Source of the DNA: Massilia sp. Root335
GTDB taxonomy: Bacteria > Pseudomonadota > Gammaproteobacteria > Burkholderiales > Burkholderiaceae_D
Direction: 5' to 3'
Assembly (NCBI RefSeq): GCF_001425685.1
Contig: NZ_LMCY01000018.1
Location: 3,549-46,151 of the forward strand
Length of the DNA: 42,603 bases
Below are positions 25,868-33,857 of the stretch, piece by piece; the stretch's first letter is position 1; every line of letters starts with the position of its first letter. The notes under the pieces are model-generated. The model made no database searches. It saw only the letters and a program-made list of their open reading frames with translations, and was not told the origin of the DNA. Position numbers and translations under genes: made by a program.

Positions 25868-26050
25868 TCAAGCCGGATCGTGCTCCTGCTGCGCCGACGG
25901 CCCGGAGTCCTCGTCCAGCGCCGGCGACTCCTCCCCGCCGTCGCCCTTGTGCTGCTTGGATTCCTGCTTCTTGCGCGCTTTTTCGTCCGCCTTGCGCTTC
26001 TTTTCCAACTCCCGTTGCCGCTTTTCGTACTGGAAATTCGTCTTGGCCAT
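25868..26050 (-). CDS. Small Lys/Glu-rich protein, unknown function
   Basis: Sixty residues starting MAKTNFQYEKRQRELEKKRK; residues 8-40 are a dense run of Lys, Arg and Glu expected to form a charged helix, followed by an acidic, Gly/Ser-rich tail. GAGG lies 5 bases before the ATG at 26050; a GTG at 26056 is less likely. I recall similar short proteins annotated as hypothetical in betaproteobacteria but cannot name a function. There is no signal peptide. The high charge could suit a nucleic-acid or ribosome partner, which is only inference. Confidence 0.65.
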   Translation of the reverse strand: MAKTNFQYEKRQRELEKKRKADEKARKKQESKQHKGDGGEESPALDEDSGPSAQQEHDPA

Positions 26051-26122
26051 GCTCACCTCGTGCTATCGGTATAAGGAACGTACGGCCCATTATGGACCAG
26101 TCATCCCACATAGTCTTGAGAA

Positions 26123-27028
26123 TTAACCACGCGGGTGGTGCTGTGCGTGCAGGCCCTTCAGGCGCTCGCGCGCGACGTGGGTGTAGATTTGAGTCGTGGA
26201 AATGTCCGAATGGCCGAGAAGCAACTGCACCACGCGGAGGTCGGCACCGTGGTTCAGCAGGTGCGTGGCGAAGGCGTGGCGCAGGGTGTGCGGCGACAGC
26301 GGCGCCGTGATGCCGGCCCTGGCCGCGTGCTTCTTGATGACGACCCAGAACATCTGGCGCGTCATCGGGCCGCCGCGGTGCGTCACGAACAGGGCGTCGT
26401 CGACCTGGCCGTCGAGGATGATGCCGCGCGCCTCCTTCAGGTAACGTTCCAGCCAGTAGCGCGCCTGTTCGCCGAAGGGCACGAGGCGCGTCTTGCTGCC
26501 CTTGCCCGTGATGCGCAGCACGCCATCATTCAGGCTCAGTTCGACCAGCTTCAAGGCGACCAGTTCCGACACGCGCAGGCCACTGGCATACATCAGTTCG
26601 AGCATCGTGCGCTCGCGCAGGCCGAGCGGGGTCGCCACGTCCGGCGCGCCCAGGAGCGCGTCGACCTGGGCCTCCGTCAGCGTGTGCACGAAGCGCTGCG
26701 GCTGCTTCGCCGACGGCATGTTCAGGCACGGATCGGCGTCGATGCGGCGCTCCCGCAACGCCAGCTGATAAAAGCGTTTCAGCACGGAGAGCCGGCGGTT
26801 GGCCGAACTGGGCTTCGTGTCTTCATGGCGCTCGGCGAAATACGCGGCGATATCCTGCCCTTCGACGGCGTACAGGTCGCGCCGCTCGGGCCGCTTGACG
26901 TCGAGCCAGCGCGCGAACAGGCGCAGGTCGCGCCGGTAGGCGTCGAGGGAATTCTTCGCCAGGCCGTGCTCGAGCCAGAGCGTGTCGCAGAACGCGTCGA
27001 TCAGGGAAAGATTGACTGCTGCTGCCAT
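26123..27028 (-). CDS. xerD: Site-specific tyrosine recombinase XerD
   Basis: A 301-residue recombinase that with XerC resolves chromosome dimers at dif. The N-terminal SAM-like core-binding domain (8-95) precedes the catalytic domain with R152 (GLRVSELV), K176 (GKGSKT), H247 and R250 (HTLRHAF), H273 (LLGHSDI) and nucleophile Y282 (IYTHV). Length and spacing fit XerD. The ATG at 27028 lies 28 bases inside the 3' end of the preceding ogt gene on the same strand, implying coupled translation. It is unrelated to the island integrase at 3842. Confidence 0.93.
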   Translation of the reverse strand: MAAAVNLSLIDAFCDTLWLEHGLAKNSLDAYRRDLRLFARWLDVKRPERRDLYAVEGQDIAAYFAERHEDTKPSSANRRLSVLKRFYQLALRERRIDADPCLNMPSAKQPQRFVHTLTEAQVDALLGAPDVATPLGLRERTMLELMYASGLRVSELVALKLVELSLNDGVLRITGKGSKTRLVPFGEQARYWLERYLKEARGIILDGQVDDALFVTHRGGPMTRQMFWVVIKKHAARAGITAPLSPHTLRHAFATHLLNHGADLRVVQLLLGHSDISTTQIYTHVARERLKGLHAQHHPRG

Positions 27029-27531
27029 GGCATCTCGAGCGCCAGCGCGCCTTCGTGGCGCAGCAGCCAGCGCTTGATCCCGAGCTGGAATCCGTGTTCG
27101 TCGTCGCTGCTGGAAAAACCGCCCAGGCCGCCGGATGCCGTCACCCGGTGGCACGGAATCACGAGGGGAAACCAGTTGGCGCCGCACGCCTGGCCGACGG
27201 CGCGGGGCGCGGACTCGAGCAGCTTGGCGATCTGGCCGTACGTGCGCACGTTGCCGCGCGGGATCGCGCAAATCGTGTCCCAGACGCGGCGCTGGAAGGC
27301 GCTGCCGGCCTCCTTGAGGGGCAGGTCGAAATGGAAATCGGGATCGTCGAAATAGCGCGCCACCTGGATGGCGGCCTGCTCGGCGACGGCGTCCTGCGCC
27401 GATTTTTCCTGGTAATGCGGCGGCAGGTAGACCAGTTCGCGCAGCCGGCCGTCCTCGGTGCGGATGCCCATCGCTCCAAACGGCGCCGCGATGATGGCGC
27501 TGAAGATCTCGCTGCCTTGTTGTATGTTCAT
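27001..27531 (-). CDS. ogt: Methylated-DNA--protein-cysteine S-methyltransferase
   Basis: A 176-residue Ogt/AGT suicide repair protein that takes O6-methyl from guanine onto its active cysteine. The motif IPCHRV holds C127, with the DNA-binding helix RRVWDTICAIPRGNVRTYGQ (81-100) and the Asn-hinge GANWFPLV before it. The N-terminal domain is short, as in Ogt rather than Ada; there is no Ada zinc domain. The ATG at 27531 is chosen because the longer frame to 27621 would include the terminator. xerD starts within its last codons. Confidence 0.92.
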   Translation of the reverse strand: MNIQQGSEIFSAIIAAPFGAMGIRTEDGRLRELVYLPPHYQEKSAQDAVAEQAAIQVARYFDDPDFHFDLPLKEAGSAFQRRVWDTICAIPRGNVRTYGQIAKLLESAPRAVGQACGANWFPLVIPCHRVTASGGLGGFSSSDDEHGFQLGIKRWLLRHEGALALEMPWQQQSIFP

Positions 27532-27580
27532 CGATGCAGTGTAAGACCCTGCAGGCGCGATCGCAAGTCCCGCGCCGGGC

Positions 27581-27612
27581 AAAAAAAAACGCACCCGTGG
27601 GTGCGTTTTCAA
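27581..27612 (-). terminator. Rho-independent terminator (possibly bidirectional)
   Basis: AAACGCACCC-GT-GGGTGCGTTT is a perfect inverted repeat (about 10 bp per arm). The minus strand continues with nine U, the plus strand with four. On the minus strand it ends transcripts from the region 27618-27840 and/or dctP, before ogt. Confidence 0.88.
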
Positions 27613-27617
27613 TTTGG

Positions 27618-27656
27618 TCACGTTTTCGGCTGCCTGGTCAATGCCGGCTGCATCAT
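27618..27656 (-). CDS. Possible 12-residue leader peptide
   Basis: ATG at 27656 opens MMQPALTRQPKT and stops at 27618-27620. A strong Shine-Dalgarno-like AGGAGGAG (27670-27677 on the minus strand) lies 13 bases before the ATG, which is a long spacing. The terminator follows 6 bases after the stop. The peptide is too short to test by eye for coding bias; it may instead be part of a small RNA. Confidence 0.22.
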   Translation of the reverse strand: MMQPALTRQPKT

Positions 27657-27746
27657 ATAAAACGTGTGTCTCCTCCTAACTGTTTTCCGGTAATTTGTGT
27701 TACCGCTTTCTTTTCCCTCTCCCAAATCGTATTCGGTCGCTTTTTC

Positions 27747-27774
27747 GCACCACGTTGGTGCCAAAAGGTGCACC
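27747..27774. promoter_or_regulatory. Palindromic GCACCA-N3-TGGTGC site plus GGTGCACC
   Basis: GCACCACGTTGGTGC (27747-27761) is a perfect dyad whose arms match the NtrC-type consensus GCACCA-N3-TGGTGC. Five bases away lies a second palindrome, GGTGCACC (27767-27774), which repeats the half-site. No sigma-54 GG-N10-GC promoter is visible nearby on either strand, so NtrC binding is a hypothesis. It could be the operator of another regulator. Confidence 0.45.
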
Positions 27775-27810
27775 ATCATAACGCTACCGCATAAGAAAAG
27801 TGTAGTTTTT

Positions 27811-27836
27811 TATATACATTCACGAAATTTATTTCG
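27811..27836 (-). promoter_or_regulatory. Candidate promoter with operator-like dyad
   Basis: In a strongly AT-rich stretch the minus strand has TATATA/TATAAA (27809-27816). At the expected -35 position lies a palindrome CGAAAT-TT-ATTTCG (27823-27836) in place of a -35 consensus. This would start a minus-strand transcript near 27803. Confidence 0.35.
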
Positions 27837-27917
27837 GTCATAAGCCCACAAGACATGTCATAAAACAGGCTACGGCGATGTCTCATTGATTCCAGACAAC
27901 TAACGTTGGCATGGGGC

Positions 27918-28946
27918 TCACCACGCCTTGGCCGTCATCGGCGTGGCGGTCCGGGACGTCGTCTGATTGATCGCATCGATGAGATCCTTGCCGATCCGCC
28001 CTTCCACCTGTTTCTGCACGGGCAGCAGGGCCTGGCGCCACTCGGCCTGTTCCTGCGGCGTCAGCGTATAGACTTTCGTCTTGCCCGTCTTGCGGATCGC
28101 CTCCAGCGCCGCGTCGTTGTCGCGCTGGGCGATGGTCTTCTCGAAGGCGGTGGCTTCGCGCATCGCCTGCTCCAGCTCCTCGCGGATGTCGCGCGGCAGG
28201 CCGTCCCAGAACTTCTTGTTGACGATGACGGCGTAGCCGAGATAGCCGTGATTCGACACCGTCACGTACTTCTGCACCTCGTTCATCCTTTGCGTGAGCA
28301 TGTTCGACGGCGGGTTCTCGGTCCCGTCCACGACGTGCGCCCGCAACGCGGGATAGACTTCGGAAAATGCCAGCACCTGGGGAATCGCGCCGAGCGCGCG
28401 CATCTGCACGTCGAGCACCTTGGAGCCCTGGATGCGCATCCGGAGGCCGTGGAAATCCGCCGGGGTGTGCAGGGGACGGTTGGCCGACATCACCTTGAAA
28501 CCGTTGTCCCAGTAGGCCAGGCCCGTGATGCCCTTGGATTCCAGTTTCTGCAGCAGGTTCCTGCCGATCGGGCCTTCCGTCACGGCATACAGCGCCGCCT
28601 TGGTCGGGAAGATATACGGCAGGTCGAAGGCTTCGAATTCCTTCACGCCGAGCGGGCCGAACTTGGCCAGCGACGGCGCCAGCATCTGCACGGCGCCCAG
28701 TTGCAGGGCTTCCAGCTCTTCCTTGTCCTTGTACAGCTGGCTGTTGGGATAGACTTCGACCCGGACCCGGCCGTGCGTCAGCTGTTCCGCCAGCACGCGA
28801 AAGCGTTCCGCCGCCTGGCCCTTGGGCGCGTCCGGCGCCACGACGTGACTGAATTTGATGACGATGGGCGCCTGGGCCCGGACGCCGCCGGCGGCGCCGG
28901 GTCCCATCAGGACGGCGAGCGCGGCCAGCATGGCTTTGATGCGCAT
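27918..28946 (-). CDS. dctP: TRAP-type C4-dicarboxylate-like periplasmic binding protein
   Basis: A 342-residue DctP-family solute receptor. The signal peptide spans about residues 1-25 (MLAALAVLMGPGAAGGVRAQA, cleavage after AQA). The mature start IVIKFSHVVAPDAPKGQAAERF is typical of the family, and the conserved Arg of the carboxylate-binding motif lies in HGLRMRIQGSKV. The ATG at 28946 has AGAGGA 6 bases upstream. No dctQ/dctM permease genes adjoin it. Instead a sensor kinase and response regulator lie divergently, as in dicarboxylate-sensing dct loci. It may deliver ligand to a permease encoded elsewhere or act with the sensor. The ligand is probably an organic acid. Confidence 0.9.
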   Translation of the reverse strand: MRIKAMLAALAVLMGPGAAGGVRAQAPIVIKFSHVVAPDAPKGQAAERFRVLAEQLTHGRVRVEVYPNSQLYKDKEELEALQLGAVQMLAPSLAKFGPLGVKEFEAFDLPYIFPTKAALYAVTEGPIGRNLLQKLESKGITGLAYWDNGFKVMSANRPLHTPADFHGLRMRIQGSKVLDVQMRALGAIPQVLAFSEVYPALRAHVVDGTENPPSNMLTQRMNEVQKYVTVSNHGYLGYAVIVNKKFWDGLPRDIREELEQAMREATAFEKTIAQRDNDAALEAIRKTGKTKVYTLTPQEQAEWRQALLPVQKQVEGRIGKDLIDAINQTTSRTATPMTAKAW

Positions 28947-29053
28947 AAATTTCCTCTTCCCGCGGTGTATATTCGATACCGACTGCCAGTGTGCCGCGTA
29001 CGGCACGGCGCCGCTATCGTGGAAAACCACGACTGTACGGGGGCTGGCAAAAG

Positions 29054-31081
29054 ATGAAACGTTATCACATGAAAACTTCTTTTACCTTGCCCCGGCCGGT
29101 TCCGGAAGGCCCGTGGCGCTGGCTGGTGCCGGTGCTGCTCGTGCTGCTGTTCCTGCTCGTCCTGCTGTGGCTGCCCTGGCAGGCACGCCAGATGGAGAGC
29201 AACGAGCGCCAGGAACAGCTGATCGCCGACACGCTGTGGGTCGAGCAGACCCTGCGCTTCGAACTGGCCCGCAGCGAGGAAGCGCTGGCCGCGCTGGGCG
29301 CCGACCTGGCCATCGAGACGCCGCCGCCGGCCGCCCTGCAGGCGCGCCTGGCGCAGATGTTCAAGAACGGCCACGAACTCCAGCGCCTCATCTGGTACGA
29401 CGCGCACGGCGACGTCAAGGCCAGCCGCGGGCTGGAGCCGCCGCAGCAGGGCCTCACGCAATCGTCGCGCGACGCCGCCACGATGGCGCGCAGCACCCGC
29501 ATCGGCCGCTACAGCGACCCGTACGGCGCGCAGGGCCTCGTGCACGGCCTGATCGACTTCCACCTGCCGCTGTACCACGCGGGCAAATACATGGGCAGCC
29601 TCGTCGCCACGTACAACCTGCAGACGCTGCTGGACGAGAACGTGCCGTGGTGGTTCGCCCAGGACAACGCCCTGTCGCTGCTCGACCGCGACGACCACGT
29701 CGTGGCGCAGCGCGCCGCCGGCGGCCCGGGACGCGGCGTCTACACGCACAAGCGCGCGCTGGACCTGCCCGGCGCGCAGATCGTGCTCGCCACCGACAGC
29801 GTCAAGGGCGCGCCCAAGCTGCTGCCGAACCTGCTGGTGGGTTCCGTCGTCGTGCTGGCGCTGGGCCTCGTGATCTCGCTCGTCGCGCTGTGGCGCCACA
29901 TCGCGCGCACGATCGCGGCGGAGAACGCGCTGCGCCAGCAGATGGCCTTCCGCACGGCGATGGAGGATTCGCTGCTCACGGGCCTGCGCGCGCGCGACCT
30001 CGAAGGCCGCGTCACGTACGTCAACCCCGCGTTCTGCCGCATCGTCGGCCTGCCGCCCGAAGACCTGCTGGGCAAGATGCCGCCGATGCCCTACTGGGCG
30101 CCGGAAGCGATGTCCGAGTACGAAACGCGCTTCCGCAAGGTGCTGTCCGGCCAGGTCACGCCGCAGTTCGAGACCGTGTTCCAGCGCTCGGACGGCGTGC
30201 GCGTGCCCGTGCTCGTGTTCGAGGCGCCCCTCGTCGACGCCAACGGCCGGCACACCGGCTGGATGAGTTCCATCCTCGACATCACGGACCGCAAGCGCGC
30301 CGAAGAACTCAACCGCCAGCAGCAGGAAAAGCTGGAAACGAGCGCGCGCCTGGCCACGATGGGCGAGATCTCGTCGATGCTGGCGCATGAACTGAACCAG
30401 CCGCTGGCCGCCATTTCCAGCTACACGGCGGGCGCGCTCAACGTGCTCACGCGCGCCGGCGACGCCGACGGCAACGGCGCGCCGCTCGACGTCGGCACGC
30501 TCAAGCGCGCGCTGGAACAGGCGAACACGCAGGCGCGCCGGGCCGGCCAGATCATCCGCAGCGTGCACGAATTCGTCAAGAAGCGCGAGCCGCGCCGCGA
30601 GACCGTCGCCATCCAGCACGTCGTCGACGGCATCCGCGCCCTCGTCGAACTGCAGGCGCGCCAGAGCTACGTCAGCCTGCAGGTCGACGTCCCGCCCGAA
30701 CTGCCGCCGGTGCTGGCCGACCGCGTGCTGATCGAGCAGGTGCTGCTGAACCTGACGCGCAATGCGATCGAGGCGATGCAGGCCATCGACCCGGAGCGGC
30801 GCGTGCTGCGCATTGCGGCGTACCGTGCGGCGCAATCCGGTTCGCAGGGACAAGTGGCGGTGTCCGTGATCGACAACGGCCACGGCATCGCACCGGAAGT
30901 GGCCGAGCGCCTGTTCTCGCCGTTCTTTTCGACGAAGGCGGAAGGCATGGGCATGGGCCTGTCGATCTGCCGCACGGCCATCGAATTCCACGGCGGCACG
31001 CTCGCCCACGCGGCCAATCCGGGCGGCGGCACCGTCTTTACCTTCATGCTGCAGCAGGCGCAGGAAGCGGCCGTCACCTGA
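29054..31081 (+). CDS. Sensor histidine kinase, DctB/DctS/FixL-like
   Basis: A 675-residue inner-membrane kinase. Two membrane segments (about 24-42 and 259-281) enclose a periplasmic sensor of about 215 residues. A cytoplasmic PAS domain follows (about 300-415; GRVTYVNPAFCRIVGL), then a short coiled coil, then HisKA with phospho-acceptor H445 (MLAHELNQPLAAI). The ATPase domain has N570 (NLTRNAIEAM), DNGHGI and GMGMGLSICR. The HELNQPLAAI form of the H box is typical of DctB/FixL kinases. ATG at 29054 (alternative 29069). The response regulator starts 37 bases after its stop. It is divergent from dctP, so it probably senses the ligand handled by that protein. Confidence 0.9.
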   Translation: MKRYHMKTSFTLPRPVPEGPWRWLVPVLLVLLFLLVLLWLPWQARQMESNERQEQLIADTLWVEQTLRFELARSEEALAALGADLAIETPPPAALQARLAQMFKNGHELQRLIWYDAHGDVKASRGLEPPQQGLTQSSRDAATMARSTRIGRYSDPYGAQGLVHGLIDFHLPLYHAGKYMGSLVATYNLQTLLDENVPWWFAQDNALSLLDRDDHVVAQRAAGGPGRGVYTHKRALDLPGAQIVLATDSVKGAPKLLPNLLVGSVVVLALGLVISLVALWRHIARTIAAENALRQQMAFRTAMEDSLLTGLRARDLEGRVTYVNPAFCRIVGLPPEDLLGKMPPMPYWAPEAMSEYETRFRKVLSGQVTPQFETVFQRSDGVRVPVLVFEAPLVDANGRHTGWMSSILDITDRKRAEELNRQQQEKLETSARLATMGEISSMLAHELNQPLAAISSYTAGALNVLTRAGDADGNGAPLDVGTLKRALEQANTQARRAGQIIRSVHEFVKKREPRRETVAIQHVVDGIRALVELQARQSYVSLQVDVPPELPPVLADRVLIEQVLLNLTRNAIEAMQAIDPERRVLRIAAYRAAQSGSQGQVAVSVIDNGHGIAPEVAERLFSPFFSTKAEGMGMGLSICRTAIEFHGGTLAHAANPGGGTVFTFMLQQAQEAAVT

Positions 31082-31117
31082 GCGGTGATTTACAATACGC
31101 CGAAAAAGGAGACCTGT

Positions 31118-31711
31118 ATGCTGCACATCGTCGACGACGAAGACGTCATCCGCGACGCCCTCGAATGGCTGGCGCAATCGCGCGGGCTGCCCGCGCGCGG
31201 CTACGCGGGCGGCCAGGCTTTCCTCGACGCCGTGGGCGACCGGTTCGCGGCCGATGCCGTCCACGGGGACTGCGTGCTGCTCGACGTGCGCATGCCGGGC
31301 ATGAACGGCGTCGCCGTGTTCGACCAGCTGGTGGCGCGCGGCCTGCTGGCGCGCCTGCCCGTGATCTTCCTGACCGGCCACGGCGACGTGCCGATGGCCG
31401 TCGATTCCCTCAAGCGCGGCGCCTTCGATTTCTTCGAAAAACCGTTCAACGACAACCAGCTGATGGACCGCGTGGAGGAAGCGCTGGCCGCGTCGCGCAA
31501 GGCCGCATCGAGCGACGCCATCCGCGCGCGCCTGGCCACGCTGTCGGCGCGCGAACGCGAGGTGCTCGACCTCATCCTGGCCGGCAACATGAACAAGGTC
31601 GTCGCCGACAAGCTCGGCATCAGCATGCGCACGGTCGAGGTCCACCGCGCGCACATCTTCGACAAGATGCAGGTCAAGACTGCGGTGGAGCTGGCCGGAT
31701 TGTTGAAGTAA
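31118..31711 (+). CDS. Response regulator, FixJ/DctR family
   Basis: A 197-residue two-domain regulator. The receiver (1-118) has D5-D6 type acidic residues (IVDDED), phospho-acceptor D56 (LLDVRMP), T86 (LTGHGD) and K108 (EKPF). A LuxR-type helix-turn-helix follows at about 130-195 (LSAREREVLDLILAGNMNK and ISMRTVEVHRAHIF). The ATG at 31118 has GGAG 7 bases upstream. A TACAAT at 31092-31097 could give it some transcription of its own. It is the natural partner of the kinase immediately upstream and probably activates a dicarboxylate-type uptake gene such as dctP. Confidence 0.93.
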   Translation: MLHIVDDEDVIRDALEWLAQSRGLPARGYAGGQAFLDAVGDRFAADAVHGDCVLLDVRMPGMNGVAVFDQLVARGLLARLPVIFLTGHGDVPMAVDSLKRGAFDFFEKPFNDNQLMDRVEEALAASRKAASSDAIRARLATLSAREREVLDLILAGNMNKVVADKLGISMRTVEVHRAHIFDKMQVKTAVELAGLLK

Positions 31712-31824
31712 CACCCGCGCACGACTGCCCGCGCGTCCTGTGCTGCGCGGGGTTCGCTTGTAAAATCAACCTGAACATGGAGTGGTCGAACTCACCACGT
31801 CGAAAAATTCTTTAGGGAACGCAG

Positions 31825-32205
31825 ATGAGCGAGAAGACGATAGCCGACAAAATGTTCTTGAGGACAGCGAAATCGATGCTGATCCTGAACGGGAACGTCC
31901 ACCCCGGCATGGTGTCGCAGATGCCGCCCGACCTGATCAGGAACGATCAGGACAAGGTGGACGTCGTGTTGCTGTTCGCGATGAACCGCAAGGAACTCGA
32001 ACAATTCTTCCCCATCGCCAAGGAGCGCCTTGGCGACAAGGGCTCGCTGTGGGTCGCCTACCTCAAGCAGACCGCCTCCAAGGCCACCGACATCAACCGC
32101 GATTCGATCAATGCCTATGCCAAGGAAAACGGCATCACGGGTGTCGCCATGATCTCGATCGACGGCGACTGGTCGTGCCTGCGCATGAAGCGCATCGAAC
32201 CGTAA
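31825..32205 (+). CDS. DUF3052-like protein
   Basis: A 126-residue soluble protein starting MSEKTIADKMFLRTAKSMLI. The central VDVVLLFAMNRKELEQFFPI and GSLWVAYLKQTASKATDINR and the C-terminal DGDWSCLRMKRIEP resemble DUF3052, a small alpha/beta family of unknown function often annotated as a hypothetical protein. No signal peptide or catalytic motif is evident. AGGGAACGCAG precedes the ATG. It is convergent with queG (3-base gap). Family assignment is from pattern recall and moderately sure. Confidence 0.75.
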   Translation: MSEKTIADKMFLRTAKSMLILNGNVHPGMVSQMPPDLIRNDQDKVDVVLLFAMNRKELEQFFPIAKERLGDKGSLWVAYLKQTASKATDINRDSINAYAKENGITGVAMISIDGDWSCLRMKRIEP

Positions 32206-32208
32206 GAT

Positions 32209-33312
32209 TCAGGCCGCCGCGCCGTGGCGCGCCAGCGCCCACGCGACATGCTCGCGCACGAGCGCCGACGGGTGGTCCGCGCGGGCGCGCAGCGCGGCGA
32301 CGATCCCGGCATCCCCTGACCGCGCATTGCCGAGGCCCACGGCCAGGTTGCGCAGCCAGCGCTCGTGCCCGATGCGGCGGATCGGGCTGCCCTCCAGGCG
32401 ACGGTTGAATTCGTCTTCGCTCCAGCCGAACAGCTCGACCAGTCCCGCCGCGCCCAGGCCATTGCGTTCATCGAAATCCGGCACGGTCGAGCGCTGGGCG
32501 AACTTGTTCCACGGGCAGGCCAGCTGGCAATCGTCGCAGCCGTAGATGCGGTTGCCGATCATGGCACGCAACTCCTCGGGGATGGCACCCTTCAGTTCGA
32601 TCGTCAGATACGATATGCAGCGCCGCGCGTCCAGCCGGCCCGGACCGAGGATGGCGCCCGTCGGGCACACGTCGATGCAGGCGCTGCACTGGCCGCAGTG
32701 GGCGCCGGTCGCCTCGTCGACGGGCAGCGGCAGGTCGACGAGGATCTCGCCGATGAAGAATGTCGAACCCGCCTCGCGGCTGAGCAGCAACGTGTGCTTG
32801 CCGCGCCAGCCGAGGCCGGCCTTCTGCGCCAGCGGCAGTTCCATCACGGGCGCGGAATCCGTGAACACGCGGTAGCCGTAGTCGCCGACGGCGCCCCGGA
32901 TGCGCTCCGCGAGCTGCTGCAGCCGGTTGCGCAACACCTTGTGGTAATCGCGGCCGCGCGCATAGATCGACACGACGGCCGCCTGCGGATCGTCCTGGCG
33001 CAGGCGTTCGCGCGCGCGCCAGTCGGCCTTCGTCTCCATCGGCAGGTAGTCCATGCGCGCGCTGATCACGCGCACCGTGCCGGGCACCAGCTCGGCCGGA
33101 CGGGCGCGCTTCATGCCGTGGCTTGCCATATAATCCATGTCGCCGTGATGGCCGGCGTCCAGCCAGGCCTGCAGGCCCGCTTCCTGGTCGGCGAGATCGA
33201 TGTCGGCGATGCGCACGTCGGCAAAGCCGAGTTCCGCGCCCCACGCCTTGATGGCCTGGGCGAGTGCGGGAAGATCGGGCTGGACGGGGGGCTGGGCGGA
33301 CATGGCGGGCAT
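32209..33312 (-). CDS. queG: Epoxyqueuosine reductase QueG
   Basis: A 367-residue cobalamin- and Fe-S-dependent enzyme for the last step of queuosine synthesis in tRNA. Two 4Fe-4S clusters are seen: C206, C209, C212, C216 (CGQCSACIDVCPTG) and C259, C262, C266 (CDDCQLACPWNK), with C232 (RRCISYLTIEL). The conserved Asp of the active site is D152 (FTDSAPVMELPL). The C-terminal region (about 310-360) has a HEAT-like helical repeat. Start at ATG 33312 or 33303, neither with a Shine-Dalgarno. It is divergent from tsaE, as in the E. coli queG-tsaE neighbourhood. Confidence 0.95.
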   Translation of the reverse strand: MPAMSAQPPVQPDLPALAQAIKAWGAELGFADVRIADIDLADQEAGLQAWLDAGHHGDMDYMASHGMKRARPAELVPGTVRVISARMDYLPMETKADWRARERLRQDDPQAAVVSIYARGRDYHKVLRNRLQQLAERIRGAVGDYGYRVFTDSAPVMELPLAQKAGLGWRGKHTLLLSREAGSTFFIGEILVDLPLPVDEATGAHCGQCSACIDVCPTGAILGPGRLDARRCISYLTIELKGAIPEELRAMIGNRIYGCDDCQLACPWNKFAQRSTVPDFDERNGLGAAGLVELFGWSEDEFNRRLEGSPIRRIGHERWLRNLAVGLGNARSGDAGIVAALRARADHPSALVREHVAWALARHGAAA

Positions 33313-33332
33313 ACAAACTCATATTCTATTCG

Positions 33333-33857
33333 ATGCGGCAGCACGTGAAGCAACAACCGATGCAACAACCGATGCAACAACTGAGCGCTTATCTTCCAGA
33401 CGAAGCGGCCACGCAGGCACTGGGCGCGGCCCTCGCGCGCGCGCTGCGCCCGGGCCTCGTCATCTATCTCCACGGCGACCTCGGCGCCGGCAAGACGGCG
33501 CTCACGCGCGCGCTGCTGCACGCGGCCGGGCACAAGGGCGCCGTCAAGAGTCCGACCTACACGCTGTCGGAACCGTACCGCATCGAACTGGATGGTCAAA
33601 CGATCAACCTGATCCACTACGACCTGTACCGCATGTCCAGCCCGGAGGAATTCCTCGACGCGGGCTTCCGCGAAGATTTCGACGGCAACAACATTTGCAT
33701 CGTCGAATGGCCGGAAAAAGGCGAGCCGGTGTTGCCGCCACCCGACGTTAAAGTGTTGCTTAAGGTCAGCGGTCTTGGCCGTGAGGTAGAATTGAAGGCG
33801 TTGTCCGACTTGGGCCTGCTATGCCTCGAACGCCTGCACTACCCCCCGACTCCCTGA
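33333..33857 (+). CDS. tsaE: tRNA threonylcarbamoyladenosine biosynthesis ATPase TsaE
   Basis: A 174-residue P-loop ATPase of the TsaBDE complex. Walker A is GDLGAGKT (48-55), followed by VKSPTYTLSEPY and the Walker B-like NLIHYDLYR; IVEWPEKG is the family's conserved switch. It is longer than the E. coli protein (about 153 residues) because of an N-terminal stretch encoded by a 12-bp tandem repeat (MQQP units). ATGs at 33360 and 33372 are alternative starts inside the repeat, with GAAG upstream of 33360. Its 3' end overlaps the amidase gene by 37 bases. TsaD is at 15867. Confidence 0.93.
   Translation: MRQHVKQQPMQQPMQQLSAYLPDEAATQALGAALARALRPGLVIYLHGDLGAGKTALTRALLHAAGHKGAVKSPTYTLSEPYRIELDGQTINLIHYDLYRMSSPEEFLDAGFREDFDGNNICIVEWPEKGEPVLPPPDVKVLLKVSGLGREVELKALSDLGLLCLERLHYPPTP

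Noticed and set aside
26123..27028. A second island integrase
   Set aside because: Length, sequence and the ogt overlap fit housekeeping XerD; there is no tRNA or change of composition beside it.
27747..27761. The GCACCA/TGGTGC dyad as a terminator
   Set aside because: Neither strand has a U-run after the hairpin.
27747..27774. A sigma-54 promoter beside the NtrC-like dyad
   Set aside because: I looked for GG-N10-GC on both strands; near matches were off by one base, so no such promoter is claimed.
28907..31714. A 935-residue minus-strand frame across the kinase and response regulator
   Set aside because: Antisense shadow; the plus-strand frames carry all catalytic motifs of a two-component system.
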